Shown here: one piece after another, positions 1 to 11,466 of the stretch | Layout: every line of letters starts with the position of its first letter | Numbering within the stretch: the first letter of the stretch is position 1 | From: Lantana camara | Taxonomy: Eukaryota > Streptophyta > Magnoliopsida > Lamiales > Verbenaceae | DNA: 64,000 bases | Direction: 5' to 3' | NCBI GenBank assembly: GCA_037501455.1 | Contig: CM074858.1 | Span: forward strand, 44,451,001 to 44,515,000 | Program-made: the position numbers and the translations under genes | The notes under the pieces: generated by a model | What the model was told of the DNA's origin: nothing | The model's input: the letters and a program-made list of their open reading frames with translations, nothing else | Database searches by the model: none

Positions 1-853
1 AATAAAAATGCTCAAACACAACATATACATAATATACTTCAACTATACAACAATCAAACCAATAAATATGCATCAAATCACCAAGAATTAAGCCCCAAAA
101 CCCCATAATTATTCATATACTCCAACTTTCACATAACTTCATGTTTCATGCAAGAAATGAAGGAAATATGAGCCACACATGCTTCTAATCATGGATACAC
201 ATGAAAGCATCAAGCTAACATCAAACCCTACTCATATAATCAATCAAGAGATTCAATCCATTCTCATGTTATACCTTGAAATGAAAGAAGAAGGAGATGA
301 GGATGAAGAGATGAAGATGTTGATGCTTCTAGCTTCAAAGTTCCTCAAAATAGCTTGGATTATGAGATGAAATCTTCTCCTTCTCTTGAGGTGTATATAC
401 CGATCCTTAGTGTGTGTGTGTGTGTGTGATGTTCTTATGTGTAAATGTATGTATGAGCAAGTGATGGAAAAGATGTATATACTAGATATATTATATCATC
501 CACTATCATAACAATGCACCCAATTTGCAAACAAGTCCCTAGGTTATTTAAATGAATGCAATCAAGTAATATCCCTACCTAAAAGATCCATTAGCTCCAA
601 TCCAAGTTATGCAATTAAGTCCATAATTTCATGAAATGATCAATTAAGGTCACATAATACAATTAAGCACACTATCACTTAATTCATGAATTTCACATTA
701 AAATCAATTCATATAAATACATAGGAATGTATAAGGCACACAATAATATAATGAAATCATAATAAGCAAGTAAATATATAAACTTAAACTCCCAACACCC
801 GAAGACCCGCATGTGGCGTGCTTACCTGAACTTCCGGAATTTGGGGCGTTACA
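1..853 (-). mobile_element. Gypsy-type LTR, 5' part, cut by the window edge
   Basis: At 853 the minus strand begins TGTAACGCCCC, the 5' terminus of the large LTR group that fills this window, so this LTR runs leftward out of the window. About 20 bases in, the minus strand has a box resembling the CACGTG-containing box that follows the terminus in other copies here, followed by AT-rich U3-like DNA. The sequence right of 853 starts abruptly inside a palindrome array of a different LTR, showing that this element inserted there (flanking pentamer GGAAC, 854-858). No coding capacity is visible; short ORFs are chance. Whether it is a solo LTR or the 5' LTR of a full element cannot be told from this window. 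Confidence 0.7.
411..428. repeat. (GT)n microsatellite
   Basis: Nine uninterrupted TG dinucleotides lie within the AT-rich part of the leftmost LTR. No function is implied. Confidence 0.9.
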
Positions 854-1013
854 GGAACGGTCATTCAAAAGCACAGAAGTTGTGCATGGCTGCATGGGGG
901 CTGTTCAGCCCCTCTCCTTTATCATCTCTGAATGGCCGTTCGGAGGCACAGATGCTACTGCCTCCACGAACGGTCGTTCTAGCTGCAAAGCTGCTGCGGG
1001 CAAACGGCCGCTC
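854..1013. repeat. palindrome array, AACGGCCGTT type, four units
   Basis: Four near-palindromes built on AACGGCCGTT occur at 854-866, 929-943, 967-980 and 1001-1013, for example GAATGGCCGTTC and CGAACGGTCGTTC. Most departures from symmetry are C to T or G to A changes. The array occupies the same place in this LTR as in related LTRs at 7299-7553 and 33979-34204, downstream of the first predicted 5' splice site. Confidence 0.7.
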
Positions 1014-1978
1014 AATCACAACACAGATGTAACAATATGGAGCAAGGAAAGGGTTCTTGTCTTGCATCAAATAACCCATTTACTATTCATATCTTCAAGA
1101 AGCATTAATGGCAAGTCTTGACATACTCAACCACCAAGAAATTAATGCATATAGGCACCTTAAGGAAGGTTAAATGAACACAATAAAATCATCAAAGTGC
1201 AAGAAATCCGAGTCTTGGTCATGCTTTCAAAAATTAAATCAAAACCTAACTATTCATCCAATATTTCTCTCATGCATAAAAACTCAATTACAAGAACAAA
1301 ATAGAGCTTAAATTGAAGCTTAGATCACGAGTAATATGGGGATTACCTTAGATCATTGAGGATCAAAGAGAAAGAGATGAAACTTGAGCTTTTATGTCTA
1401 AGAATGGAGTGAATAGTGACTTGGTTCTTGCTTCTGAAATTTTAAAGTTTCGGATCGAATTTTAAAATTTCGAAGGTTCAAACGGCTTCAGAAAAATATG
1501 AGGTTAATTCCATTGGATGTGAATCATTGAAACGAGTCCAACAGTGTAGACGAAATTTGAATCTGAATTCCCTAGCTCAAGTTAGCCGAAAAATGGCTTA
1601 AAATACCCTATTTGCAAATAGGTCCCTAAACTTTTTAAAAGAGTCAAATAGGCCCAAGCCTATTTTCAATTAAGCCCTAAAACATTTAAAATCATACGAT
1701 CAACTCCAATTATCATATAATTCAATAAAATTCACATAATTCATATTCTTAGCACCGAATTCACATTAAAGCATTTACGATCATATAATTCACGTAATAA
1801 TTTAAACAAGATAAACAATTTAAATCAATTAAATCACATAATTCACTGAAAGAGCATTTAAATAAATTAAAAGCACGTAAATAATTTAAAAAGGCATATA
1901 AATAAATTGAAAAACACGTAATTGCGTAAAATAAACTCACACGTGGCACAAACCTGCACGTACGAACGAAGTTTCACA
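854..1978 (-). mobile_element. Gypsy-type LTR fragment interrupted by the leftmost LTR
   Basis: On the minus strand the segment begins at 1978 with TGTGAA and continues with TACGTGCAGG then GCCACGTGTGAG, close to the start of the plus-strand LTR at 4236. It then shows the usual order of this group: AT-rich U3, a promoter-proximal region, a candidate 5' splice site (GGTAATCC read on the minus strand, about 1340-1350), and a palindrome array (854-1013). It ends where the leftmost LTR inserted. Its own 3' half lies beyond the window. It is non-coding. Confidence 0.65.
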
Positions 1979-2001
1979 AACCTAAACTTATCTTCCATTT
2001 T

Positions 2002-2264
2002 GACACGTATCGACCAAGTTTAAGCCAGATCATACAGGATATTAACTCATACTTTAAAGTCTTTCAAGGTACATATATGATAGAATTTTGGAAAATGGAG
2101 TACTGGAAGAACCCACTTTACCAATTCTTGATTGATCGACCTAAATATGTCATCCAGTTCGACACGTCGGATCGACCAAGTTTAAGTCGGATCATACAGG
2201 ATATTAACTCATACTTTAAAGTCTTTCAAGTTACATATATGATAGAATTTTGAAAATTTGAGTA
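2002..2264. repeat. two-copy direct repeat of about 100 bp
   Basis: Unit one (about 2002-2103) and unit two (about 2161-2264) share ATCGACCAAGTTTAAG, a run through CATACAGGATATTAACTC, and an ATGATAGAATTTTG end. They differ at only a few sites. The units are separated by about 57 bases of unrelated sequence. It looks like a local duplication; no terminal inverted repeats or coding sequence are apparent. Confidence 0.85.
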
Positions 2265-3489
2265 TTAGAATTTTTTTATTCTTTCTCTCCTTTTATTTTT
2301 TTTATGTTTTTTCTTTTTGCGTGTTATTCACTTGATATATTTTTTAATAATTTAATTTAATTTTTAATGTTAATCATAAATGTCTCCATTAATATTATGA
2401 AATCTAAATAATTTAGATATTTAAAACTTTAGCAATTTATTTTAATTTAGTGAATATATTTATTTGTAATTGTAAATAACTTTAATTTAAAAATTAATAT
2501 TTTTATAAATTTGGAATTTAATAGAACTCAATATTAATTAAACAAAAAAATATATATAATTTTTAATTTTTTTTTGTAATTTGAAAAATATTTGAAGAAA
2601 TTATTTCTTTTTTCTTTTTAAAATATTAGTGATGATTTTAATTTACCTTAATATTTAACTAGAGAAAGGATATTAAACAATTTTTTTTATTAGTAAGAAA
2701 TTTAGTCAATTTTCATATTTTTGTTGAAAATTATGAATAAAAATAACTCAAATGATAAATTCGAATAAAATTAAAAATATAAAAACTATTTCGACTTTTT
2801 AATGAAAACATTAGGATGAATTTGAATTTTTGTGAAAAAGGCTGCCACCAAATATTGCTACTGTAGCAAGAAATAAGAATTGAGGAATTTATTATCCATG
2901 GATAAATTTGATTCTTCTTCCTTTTTTTAAACTTAATCTTGATTCTTTGATACGTTTATTTACGAACTCGCCATCAGTTTACCAGTACACTAAGAATCCG
3001 ATCGCTCCCCTGCTTCTAGCCCCTCCAGATAGCTTGATCTTCAGGTTGAATTTAATATTTCGATTATTATTGGGATCATTGGGTTTAGGTATGTAGTGGG
3101 GGAAGAGAAAGGAGAAATATAGGTGCTAACAATTGACTTTTTGCCATTTTATAATCAATTTTATAATTGAACTTTCCCTTTAGCACTACTTCATCATGTG
3201 ACTCTTAACAAAATTGTTTCTTTTTTGCCTTTACATAGTGATCTTAGTTAATTTGGGTTCAATTTTGATGTAGAGGGTGACAAAATTCAATCTTTAACTT
3301 CAAACCACATTAATTTTATGTTCGCATTTCATACCTTACATATGCTATGGATGCATTTTTGGATCTTGCAAAGCACTGGCTTTTATAGTTAGAAAATGGC
3401 TCTGATAATTTGGTTGTTTTTATGTAGATCTGCTATAGCATTAATTTCAACAATAAGGCATCTCCAGCAGTCCTGAGGTTTCGGCAATT

Positions 3490-3590
3490 ATGAAGATGGG
3501 GATGGATAGTTTACAAGATTTGATCGAAGAAGCTAAGCTTTGAACTTTATGGTGGATGCTCTGTATACTCTCAGTTACGTACTTCATGAC
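3490..3590 (+). pseudogene. Decayed first exon of a PXA-domain (Phox-associated) membrane protein
   Basis: An ATG at 3490 opens MKMGMDSLQDLIEEAKL, followed in the same frame by TGA (3541-3543) and then TLWWMLCILSVTYFMT, a hydrophobic segment that could span a membrane. From family knowledge, plant proteins with a PXA domain plus PX/sorting-nexin C-terminal domains start with a short acidic QDLIEEAK-like helix followed by an R-T-x-W-W membrane segment; the TGA sits where Arg would be, as expected for CGA to TGA decay. Similarity stops after about residue 34 and the next bases are low-complexity GA-rich DNA, so only the exon start survives. The stretch just upstream is leader-like. A chance match is possible, but the combination of helix, stop and Trp-Trp segment is specific. 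Confidence 0.5.
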
Positions 3591-4235
3591 ATGTGGGGAA
3601 AAAGGAAGAGAAAGTAAAGAGAAAGAATAAAATTCTCTCTCTTTCATTTGTATTTTCTCTTTTCTGTATGATTTTGGTACTGTATTTTTTGGCAAATTGC
3701 TGTTTTGATTTGATTGCCTCGGGCAATAGCACGGTTTAACTTCACTTAAGCTTCACTATTTAGTTCCTAAAAGAATCTAACTTGTGCAATGAATTATAGG
3801 TTGACGACATCAGTTAGAAAAGGAGGGGTGGTGGAGTTCAAGTAGGAAAAAGAAGTTGATGGCACCATTCGTGAATGCTAAAGCTATATAGGCAAAGAAG
3901 GTTGATAAACGAGGTTATTGGTGAAGTAAGTTTGATTTCTTTTATTTAGTCTGTTTAGGAAGTTCAAATGTGCTTGTTCAATGGTTCCATTACTTTTAAA
4001 GCTTTTGAAAATCAATTTCATCAGAGGGGTATGTGGTTTCTTCAACTTTAGTTCTCTTTGCTTTTTTTTTTTTTTTTTTTGAATTTATATATTTGTATTT
4101 GATTGTTTATATAGAATTTCACTTTGGCCTACTTCACAGTTTTGCAAAAGAGACCACGAGGCAGGAAACAACCAAATCAGTTTTTTGGTTTTAGTGGAAC
4201 TGTCAATTTTTTAATCTATTGATAAGATTGAATTA

Positions 4236-4372
4236 TGTGACACCCCATCTACCCATACATACAGGTTCGTGCCACGTGTGAGTTTTTTTTTTCGTAATTG
4301 CATTTATTTTCATATTTATTTGATATCTAATTCTTTATTATATGAATTATATGAAATTATATGAATTATTTG
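4236..4372 (+). mobile_element. Gypsy-type LTR, 5' piece of an interrupted copy
   Basis: Starts TGTGACACCCC and has the GCCACGTGTGAG box shared with other LTRs here. It is cut after 137 bases by the solo LTR at 4373. The flanking pentamer ATTTG (4368-4372) is repeated at 13234-13238, where this LTR resumes. Confidence 0.75.
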
Positions 4373-5609
4373 TGTTACATCCCGATCGTTCGGACTTTCA
4401 GGTACGGCACAACGGGTGTGTTATTTGTGCATTTATTTATTTATTTATGCAATTATGTGATATTTTAATGTTTATTTGATTAAATGAATTTATTTGAAAT
4501 TAATTGCTTAAGTATGAATTTGAAAATTTTGAACGTTTATACCCTTATGCCTTGTAATTTGCTCTATTTGCATCCGAATTTAATTCCTTTTCTTGTGAGT
4601 TTTTGATATACATGAATTATGTGAGTTATGAACTTGATATTATGCTTGTTTTATGTTTTGGAGTTCGTTTGGTTTAGTTTTGGCTCGTTTTTGTTTTACG
4701 GAACCTAAAGGAGGCTAAAGAGCATTTAGCGCACCTTGGGTTCCGGACGGCGTAACTTGAGCTCGAGAATTCGGATTTGAATTCCAGAAGAGGTGTTGAA
4801 CTTGTAATGAAATTTTAAATCTTTGGAACCTAACCTCATATTTTTATAAGTTCATTCGGACCTCCGAAATTCCACTGACACACGCACCTCGCGACATAGA
4901 GCAACCTTTTGACTAGTCTTGAGCTTGTGGGCCTCTTTTAACCCCAATTTAAACCCAAACCATGACTTTTATGACTTGACTTAACCTCTCTCTATCTCTC
5001 ACCTATCAGCCCATTCGAACCACACCCTCACCAAAGAACAAAAGTGCAGCTTCAAGAAGAAGAAAGAAAGAAGAAGAAGAAAAAACCTTTGTTATCCTTG
5101 TGATCCTTTGAGCTAAATCTCTTCCATACTTCATCATTTCTCAAAGGTAAGTGTATTTTGGTAATCCTCACTCTTCTTACTTCTTTTGATCCATGGAATT
5201 AATGTTTTATTGTTGGTTTGATATAAGCTTGGAGATATGCATGAATAGTAAGGGTTAGCATTACTTTTTTTTGAAATCTTGCCATAGCTTGAGTATGTTG
5301 GTGAATTAATGCATATATGTGGATCATATGAGCTTGTTAACTTAAATTCTTGGCACTTAACACTTGGTAGTTGTGTAATGAAGGATATGTCATTAATGAA
5401 CTTGAGTTTTAAACTTGGAATTCTTGCCATATTCATGAACTTATGCAGGTTAGATTTGATGGTTGAAGTGTAGCTTGAATTCTTGGCTTTTTATGAGTTG
5501 TTTTGCTGCTGTTGTTGCCTCCTTTTTCTTCCTTTCTTACTGTTGCTGCTACTTGGAAAATGGAACAGGGGATGATCTCCATGGCTGCTGCTCGAGAAGA
5601 AAGCTGCAA

Positions 5610-5808
5610 GGGGTAACGGGCGTTACCCCATTTGTGCTATGGGAGAGTAACTCCCGTTACTCTCCAACTCTATGTGACTGCCTCCATTAACGAGGGTTAA
5701 GCTCCTTGAACTGGAGCTTGGTAACCCCCGCTACCTCCTGGATGTACTGCTGTTGTGAGCTTTAACGGGAGTCACTCCATTTGGCTTGGAGAGGAGTGAC
5801 CCCCGTTA
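5610..5808. repeat. palindrome array with covarying arms (GTAAC..GTTAC type)
   Basis: Unit 1 is GGGGTAACGGGCGTTACCCC (5610-5629, 9-bp arms). Unit 2 (5642-5665) has 10-bp arms GGAGAGTAAC and GTTACTCTCC around TCCC. A weaker unit GGTAACCCCCGCTACC lies at about 5720. The last has 16-base arms TAACGGGAGTCACTCC (5763-5778) and GGAGTGACCCCCGTTA (5793-5808) with one mismatch. The inner GTAAC/GTTAC is shared while the outer arms change together, which indicates that symmetry rather than sequence is kept. Confidence 0.85.
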
Positions 5809-6069
5809 CCCTCTTCTCTTGTGTGTAGTGTTTGTGTTGTGCTTTGTTGCTTATTATTTACACTTTTCATATGAATTATATGCTTCTCTTAAGTCTTAGT
5901 TACTTGTTAACATGTTAGATGATATGTTATAATTTATGTTTTAATCTATATGACCTAAGTTTGATTTCCTTGCATTTCATTTGCATCATTTACATTCATA
6001 CACATTTGCCGAGCGTTTATTGGGTACATTTTGAGTTTAAGAGTGTCTTTTGTTGTTTGTTTGGTACAG

Positions 6070-6147
6070 CTAACCCTCCCATTGATGACGAGGTTGATCC
6101 TTAGGTGTCCGATTTGCACTTTTATCCCCACTACACGCGTATTCAAG
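6070..6147 (+). other. predicted internal leader exon of the LTR
   Basis: The module is preceded by a pyrimidine/G-rich tract ending GGTACAG and followed by AAG|GTGAGG. It is 78 bp and contains GACGAGGTTGATCCTTAGG. The aligned module in the LTR at 13670 is also 78 bp (15372-15449) with the same boundaries and core, and shorter or longer versions occur in other families. This is a prediction from splice-site-like borders only; no transcript evidence is available. Confidence 0.45.
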
Positions 6148-7298
6148 GTGAGGTTTTGTTCTTTTAGATATAATGACCTAAAACCCTACTTGTTTTGAAT
6201 CCCGCATGCGAGTTATATATATTATAGGTTAGATACATGTATGATATGTAAGATACATGTATGATATGTACTTTGAGGGCTTGTCCCATTTGTTATAAGT
6301 CTTGAAAATGATTTATATACGTATGTAAGATATTTTACGTTTGATTTGAAACCCTTTGATACGTGTTCGTGTCTAAGCAAGCTTTGAGCTTTGAAAGATA
6401 AGTTGTAACGCCTCTGTTTCTAATTATACCTTACGTGACATTTTGTGAGTGATATTCCTAAAGGCTTATATATAAATTATTATAACTTGAGAATTATTGC
6501 ATGAGTTGCATTTATATGATATGTGAAATAATTGCCAAATACGACTTAATTACCTAATTGGTTAATTGTCCTTAAGTGATCATGTTTCTTAATTAGAGGA
6601 CCAAATTGCATGAAATATTCTTGGACTTAAATGATCATTCTTCATGAGTGTGAACCTAATTGCATGACTTAGTAATTGGAGGGACTTAATAGCAATTTAT
6701 GGTGAGTCATCTTATTCCTTGGAAGCATCACCTAAAATATATGCATCTCTTCATTCCATTTCAACATAAAAACATACAAACACATATATTTTACTTCCTT
6801 GTTCTCTTGATCAAGCCAAGAAGGAGGAAGAAGAGATTTTGCCATCTTCAAGTTATTTTTCCAGAAAATTAAGTACTTTGAAGCCAATCAATCATCTAAT
6901 TCCATCTCCTTTCTTCTTCTTTTCATTGAAGGTAAAGATGAGCTATATGTGGGAATTATTGAATTCTAGATGGAAGCTAGGGTTAGTATTTAAGTGGATT
7001 AACTTGTGTAATTGTTGTTGGAAGCATGATTGTAGCCTTTGAACTTGAATTTCATGCATATATTATGAAGTTTGTGAAGTTAGATGAGGAGTTCATATAT
7101 GGGTTTCAAAGTGGAGATTCGTGATGATTAATGAGTAATATGAGTGTTTATGTTAGATTTTATTATATATTAAGCATTTATACATGTTACTTCAAGTTCA
7201 TGATGCATTTGGTGATTGAAATTATGGTTGTGTTGATGTTATGTTTTTGGTTCGAGCTTCTCCCCTGTTTCTTCTATGTTCTGCATCACCTGCATAAC

Positions 7299-7553
7299 GA
7301 AACGACCCTTCCCATCCCAGTTCATTCTAGGAACGGCCGTTCCCACCTATTTGAATGAGACGGCACGAGACTGGGAACGGCCCTTCCCAGTTTTGGCCTG
7401 TGGTCGGAACGGTCATTCCCAGCCCTAAAATTTACCAAATTCTTACAGACGCGTGGGATCATTTCGGGGAGCCGGGAACGGCCGTTCCCATTTTGAACTA
7501 AAGCCCGAAATGGTCGTTCCCATTTTGAACTAAAGCCCGAAACGGCCGTTCCC
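7299..7553. repeat. palindrome array, GGGAACGGCCGTTCCC type, seven units
   Basis: Units occur at 7299-7313, 7330-7344, 7371-7390, 7405-7420, 7474-7489 (the perfect 16-bp GGGAACGGCCGTTCCC), 7507-7521 and 7539-7553. The last two units lie in a local 32-bp tandem duplication. Most imperfect units are explained by single transitions in CpG or CHG context. The array makes ORFs appear on both strands at once, which should not be read as coding. Confidence 0.92.
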
Positions 7554-7778
7554 ATCCTCCAGTTCATGCAGTGTATTTTCTGCATAAAATTAACTTGTCC
7601 GGATCCATTTCTAAGCCCTTAATTGATCGATACATGTTATTATATGCTCATTTTATTCATGAATATGATCATATCATTCCATAATTGTCAATACACGTCA
7701 TATTGTTCATGAATACGCCGTTCGTCCTAATTGGTTCATACGAGTCGTGTCTCATGTACACTTGTCTTTGTTGCATAG

Positions 7779-7845
7779 AGCAGCATCCCGGTGACAAAGA
7801 GCGGGCTCCTTAGACCGCGTCTTTGCTTGTATTTTGTCGGCACAG
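7779..7845 (+). other. predicted internal leader exon of the LTR
   Basis: Preceded by TTTGTTGCATAG and followed by CACAG|GTGAGG. It contains GGGCTCCTTAGACC, matching the CTCCTTAGG core of the modules at 6070 and 15372. Length is 67 bp. Confidence 0.4.
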
Positions 7846-10103
7846 GTGAGGTTTAATTGCTAGCTACCTAGAACCCGTATAACCCTTACGTGGATTTTGG
7901 CCAAAACACATATATATATCTATAATCTTTCCAAAAACACTCAAATGATTTGGAAACAAGCCGTGTACCGTGTTACCGTGCTACCGTGTTGTACTGACCG
8001 TGTTTTGGCGAGTAGCCGTGTAATGTTCACTGTGGGCTCGAGGGCTAGTTTTGAGCCAACCGGGAAACATGGGCTGACGGGTAACTCTTACACTCCCCAC
8101 ATACCGTGGGGATGAACCCTGAATCCACCAGGAGGTTTGGTGGAGGAAGGAGTCCCACGGGGATTGATGTGTCTGACGTACACCGTGACCGTGGATGGTT
8201 CAAGCCTTGCAAACCTACCATCACCCGGAGGAAGAAGGAGTTCGTGTTATTGAACGTGCACACTATAACTACTTGTATGATAACCTAATTAATTGGAAAT
8301 ATAATCATTGTACACTATCGGAGTTTTGGTTGGAGATCGTGCACGCCCACTCGCCGGGCTACTGACTGATTGAAAGTGATTAAAGTGTTAAACTTCATAG
8401 TCGTAATCTCGGGCAATGTCTATTGTATTTTGAACTTATATTGGTTTCAGTTATAAAATCTTACCCGAGGTTATGACTTACATGTATCTACGCTTATATC
8501 TATTATTCCCCTCACTCAGTCTTTCATAGACTGACGCCTTCACCTTTCAGTGTTTTGCAGGTGTATGCTAGGCGGGAGTCAGAGTCGTGTCCTGTCTTTG
8601 TGTCGAGTGTAGCACACTACACTTTCATGTATTGTTATCTAAGGTTTTTATGACATGTTATGTATTTTGGAGATGATAATGTATTGATATATGGACATAG
8701 TTGGAGATGACATGCTTTTGATACTTGGTATCTGATATTGGACATATTGTGCTTCCCCTTTATTTTCTTATGCATTGTGATAATTGATTTCGGGTTAGTC
8801 CTGCCTAGCTAGATGGTCATTTTGTTTTCTTGTCTCCCATTCGCTATAGCTTAGTTCATGTATAGATTGTCCATTTCATATGTGGACTGAGCTATAGTGT
8901 GGGGGATGTGGCTACCCTGCGCATTGGGTGCTACATAAGCTTTGTTGGAAAATGTGATTTTGAACTATGATTTGGGCCCCAGAGAGTGGTATGGTATCTC
9001 GGGACGGCCGTGGGATCGTCGAGCTCTCCCATCAACACTTTCCTTTGAGAGTCTCGCCTAACCTTAGGAGGTTGAGGAAGGGCGTTTCTCTTGAGCCGGT
9101 GGAAGCAACCGTGGAAGGTTTCAAGGACGTAATTAAGCCTTGTCTCGTGTGAAATTTGATCAATAGTTAGGGTGGTCAACCTTTTTGTCACCCAGAGAAA
9201 TGATGGTTTATGATTTGTATTTTGATTATGATTATGTTTTGATTAAGAGAAGTTGGAGGAATAACTCGTACTCGTCGAGTTGTGTGAATTCGTATGATCT
9301 ATGAAATGGGAATGGATTCCTAAATACTTAAAACTTGTTATTTTAGCCTGTGGCCCTTATCTTCTTACAAGTATATATATCTATTATCATGGGAAATGTT
9401 TTAGTTTGCAAAAACCATCCCCGATTCATGGGTCTCTTTATGAATTTTGTTAAGTGCTTTGCTCTATACGTATTATGGGTGCGTGTGTTAGCCCCTCACT
9501 AGTCTTTAGGACTAACCCTCGTGTTCTTTCTCATTTTCCCCTTTCTTTTGAGCTACAGGTATAGTCTGGATCTAGGCAGCAAGTGTTCGTCGAGTCTTAC
9601 TTATGGTTTAGCTCGAGTCGTATTTGCATTGTAGTAGTTATTAGCTTTGACACTTATGATCTATTCTGGAGATACGTATTATGAGTACTTCGCTATACTC
9701 TGTGTAACATCCCAATTCTTCGGCATTCCAGGTACGGCGGCACAAGAGAGTTTAATTCAGTAATTTTGTGATTTATGTGATTCGCATGCTTTAAATATCA
9801 ACGTGTAATATATTTAAGTTATGCGCACTTTAGATTAATTAATATGTTTAGGCTCGAATGCCTAATAATTGAAAGATTTGGGACCTAATTGCAATTAGGG
9901 TGTTTTGGCCTTCGTGGCAATCTTAAGCTCGGGGATTCGAATTCAAATTTCGACCCCTTCATTGAGTTCATTTCGATGATTCGGATTCGATGAAATTAAC
10001 TATGTATTTTTCTAAAGTCGTTTGATAGCCTTACCGTTTCAAAATCTAATCCGTTTGGATCGGATACCGTTTGACCCTACCCGTTTCCTTTCAACCCGAC
10101 CCC

Positions 10104-10110
10104 TATATAC
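10104..10110 (+). promoter_or_regulatory. TATA-like box of the 9703 LTR
   Basis: TATATAC lies about 150 bases upstream of the first 5' splice-like site and just before a purine-rich leader, the place expected for the LTR promoter. Not tested. Confidence 0.4.
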
Positions 10111-10556
10111 CCTTGAATGAGCTGAAAATCAGCTCATTCTCTCTCCCTATTCACAAGATATAGCAGCCATGGAGAAAGGAGAAAAAAGAAGAGAAGAAAC
10201 CTACCCCAATACTTAGAGCTCAAGAACCCCCGTCCCCGTTCATCCGATCAATGATCCAAGGTAAGATTTGTGACCCTCTCATTATGTTCTTCGATTTAAT
10301 ACCTCTTTTGTAGCTTAATAGCTTGTCTATGTGCCTATTTGGGGAGATGATAAATAGTATGGGTTTCGTATTTTGGGGAGTTCGGGCTCGTTTCGGAGTC
10401 CGATTTGTGCTCTAATGTGTTCTATATGTTTTATTTAATGTTATATGTTTGTTTTGTGCCGTTTCTTGGGGTTTGGGATGGTTTTTGGGAAGGTTCGAAA
10501 CCTTCCCGCATTGCAGTCACCATGGCTGAAAGCTTGGTCATGCCCCCGACCGTTTT

Positions 10557-10657
10557 TTGGCATGAAAGTGTCACGGCCGTGATCGTCATGCCAAGAGAGG
10601 TTCTGTTTTGCCTTCGCTGCCACGACTGGTTTCCAGTGCAATTTTGTCACGGCCGCT
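10557..10657. repeat. nested palindromes, TCACGGCCGTGA type
   Basis: A perfect 12-bp palindrome TCACGGCCGTGA (10571-10582) sits inside outer arms TTGGCATGA (10557-10565) and TCATGCCAA (10586-10594), which are exact reverse complements. A second half-decayed copy TCACGGCCGCT lies at 10647-10657. This is the position where other LTRs carry their palindrome arrays, but the sequence differs except for the CGGCCG core. Confidence 0.8.
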
Positions 10658-11384
10658 ATGCCCTCTTACGTGCTCTATTTTGCCTGATTTTTTAATGTAG
10701 AAACATCTTTGAGTTTTGAACATTCTCCAATTGGAATCACCTTAAAATTCATTATCGTTTGTGAGATATAACCGTTTGAATTTTGTGTCGCCACTTCGTC
10801 GAAATTCTGCTTTCGTTTAACTTCAAACCTATGTCATTTTCGCCTCGCTTTGAACGACGATTCAAGCCATATACCATTTGAAATATCTATATGTCTAGTT
10901 TCATTTTCAAGAAACAAAACTCAATCCCAATTTCTCAAACTCCAGTTATGATCATTTTCCTACAGCTTGTCCATTTTGGAAAATTTCCCGTTTTCGCTCG
11001 GATCCACTTTTCGTGTTCTTCTTCTGCTTTTCTTGCACTGTTTTACCTCCAAACTTTTTCTTATATGCATTTTTATGTTGCTTAAGTAATTTGAATTATT
11101 TGCACGAAGCACATATGCAACTTGTTATGTATCCCCACCTTGTGATATACATTAATTGTGCACTAGAACGTGATATATGATTATAAATAAATATGTTGAG
11201 CTATGTAATAACTTTCTTTGCATATAATTGGTGCGAATATATGTTATGCTTACGTGGCATATAATTGGTGCGAAAATATGTTATGCTTACGTGATTGCAT
11301 CTCCTATATGTATGAACATATGTCGTGCTTCTATGTGGTTCATTCTTAAGTCTAAATCTTGTATTTGGACTCCAATTTGAACAG

Positions 11385-11466
11385 GTGCACCCGGGGTGGT
11401 GTTTTATCGGTCAAGTTGATTCCGGGGTGAATCAAGCGCTTTGTCTTCGGCTTCGTTTGGTACAAG
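11385..11466 (+). other. predicted internal leader exon of the LTR
   Basis: Preceded by AATTTGAACAG and followed by ACAAG|GTGAGG, 82 bp. A clearly homologous 81-bp module with the same borders occurs on the minus strand at 58670-58750 in another LTR, sharing GTGCACCCGGG. Confidence 0.45.

Larger units (their letters stand above)
1979..4235. other. AT-rich non-LTR island between two outward-facing LTRs
   Basis: This is the only long stretch not assignable to an LTR or element interior. The flanking LTRs both start here and point outward (5' end of the minus LTR at 1978, 5' end of the plus LTR at 4236). It holds a direct repeat (2002-2264), very AT-rich DNA to about 2800, a leader-like segment near 2900-3470, and a pseudo-exon (3490-3590). 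Between 3785 and 4200 a few intron/exon-like junctions occur (for example a poly-T then CACAG before 4144), but no reading frame could be recognised. It is probably decayed genic DNA of the original chromosome. Confidence 0.5.
6404..8935 (+). mobile_element. Solo Gypsy-type LTR, 2532 bp
   Basis: Starts TGTAACGCC and ends GGGTGCTACA. Flanks are TAAGT (6399-6403) and TAAGC (8936-8940), a target-site duplication with one transition. The host LTR reads across the site when the insert is removed (compare 15680-15700 in a related LTR). No internal domain is present. Features inside: AAG|GTAAAG splice-like site near 6930, a seven-unit palindrome array (7299-7553), an exon-like module (7779-7845), a hairpin before a 3' splice-like site (8517-8533) and a terminal stem (8844-8897). 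It is non-coding. Confidence 0.88.

Noticed and set aside
3785..4200. Possible further exons, including an RPRGRK-like AT-hook segment near 4150
   Set aside because: The fragment is too short and no splice-consistent frame connects it to anything; recorded only as part of the island.
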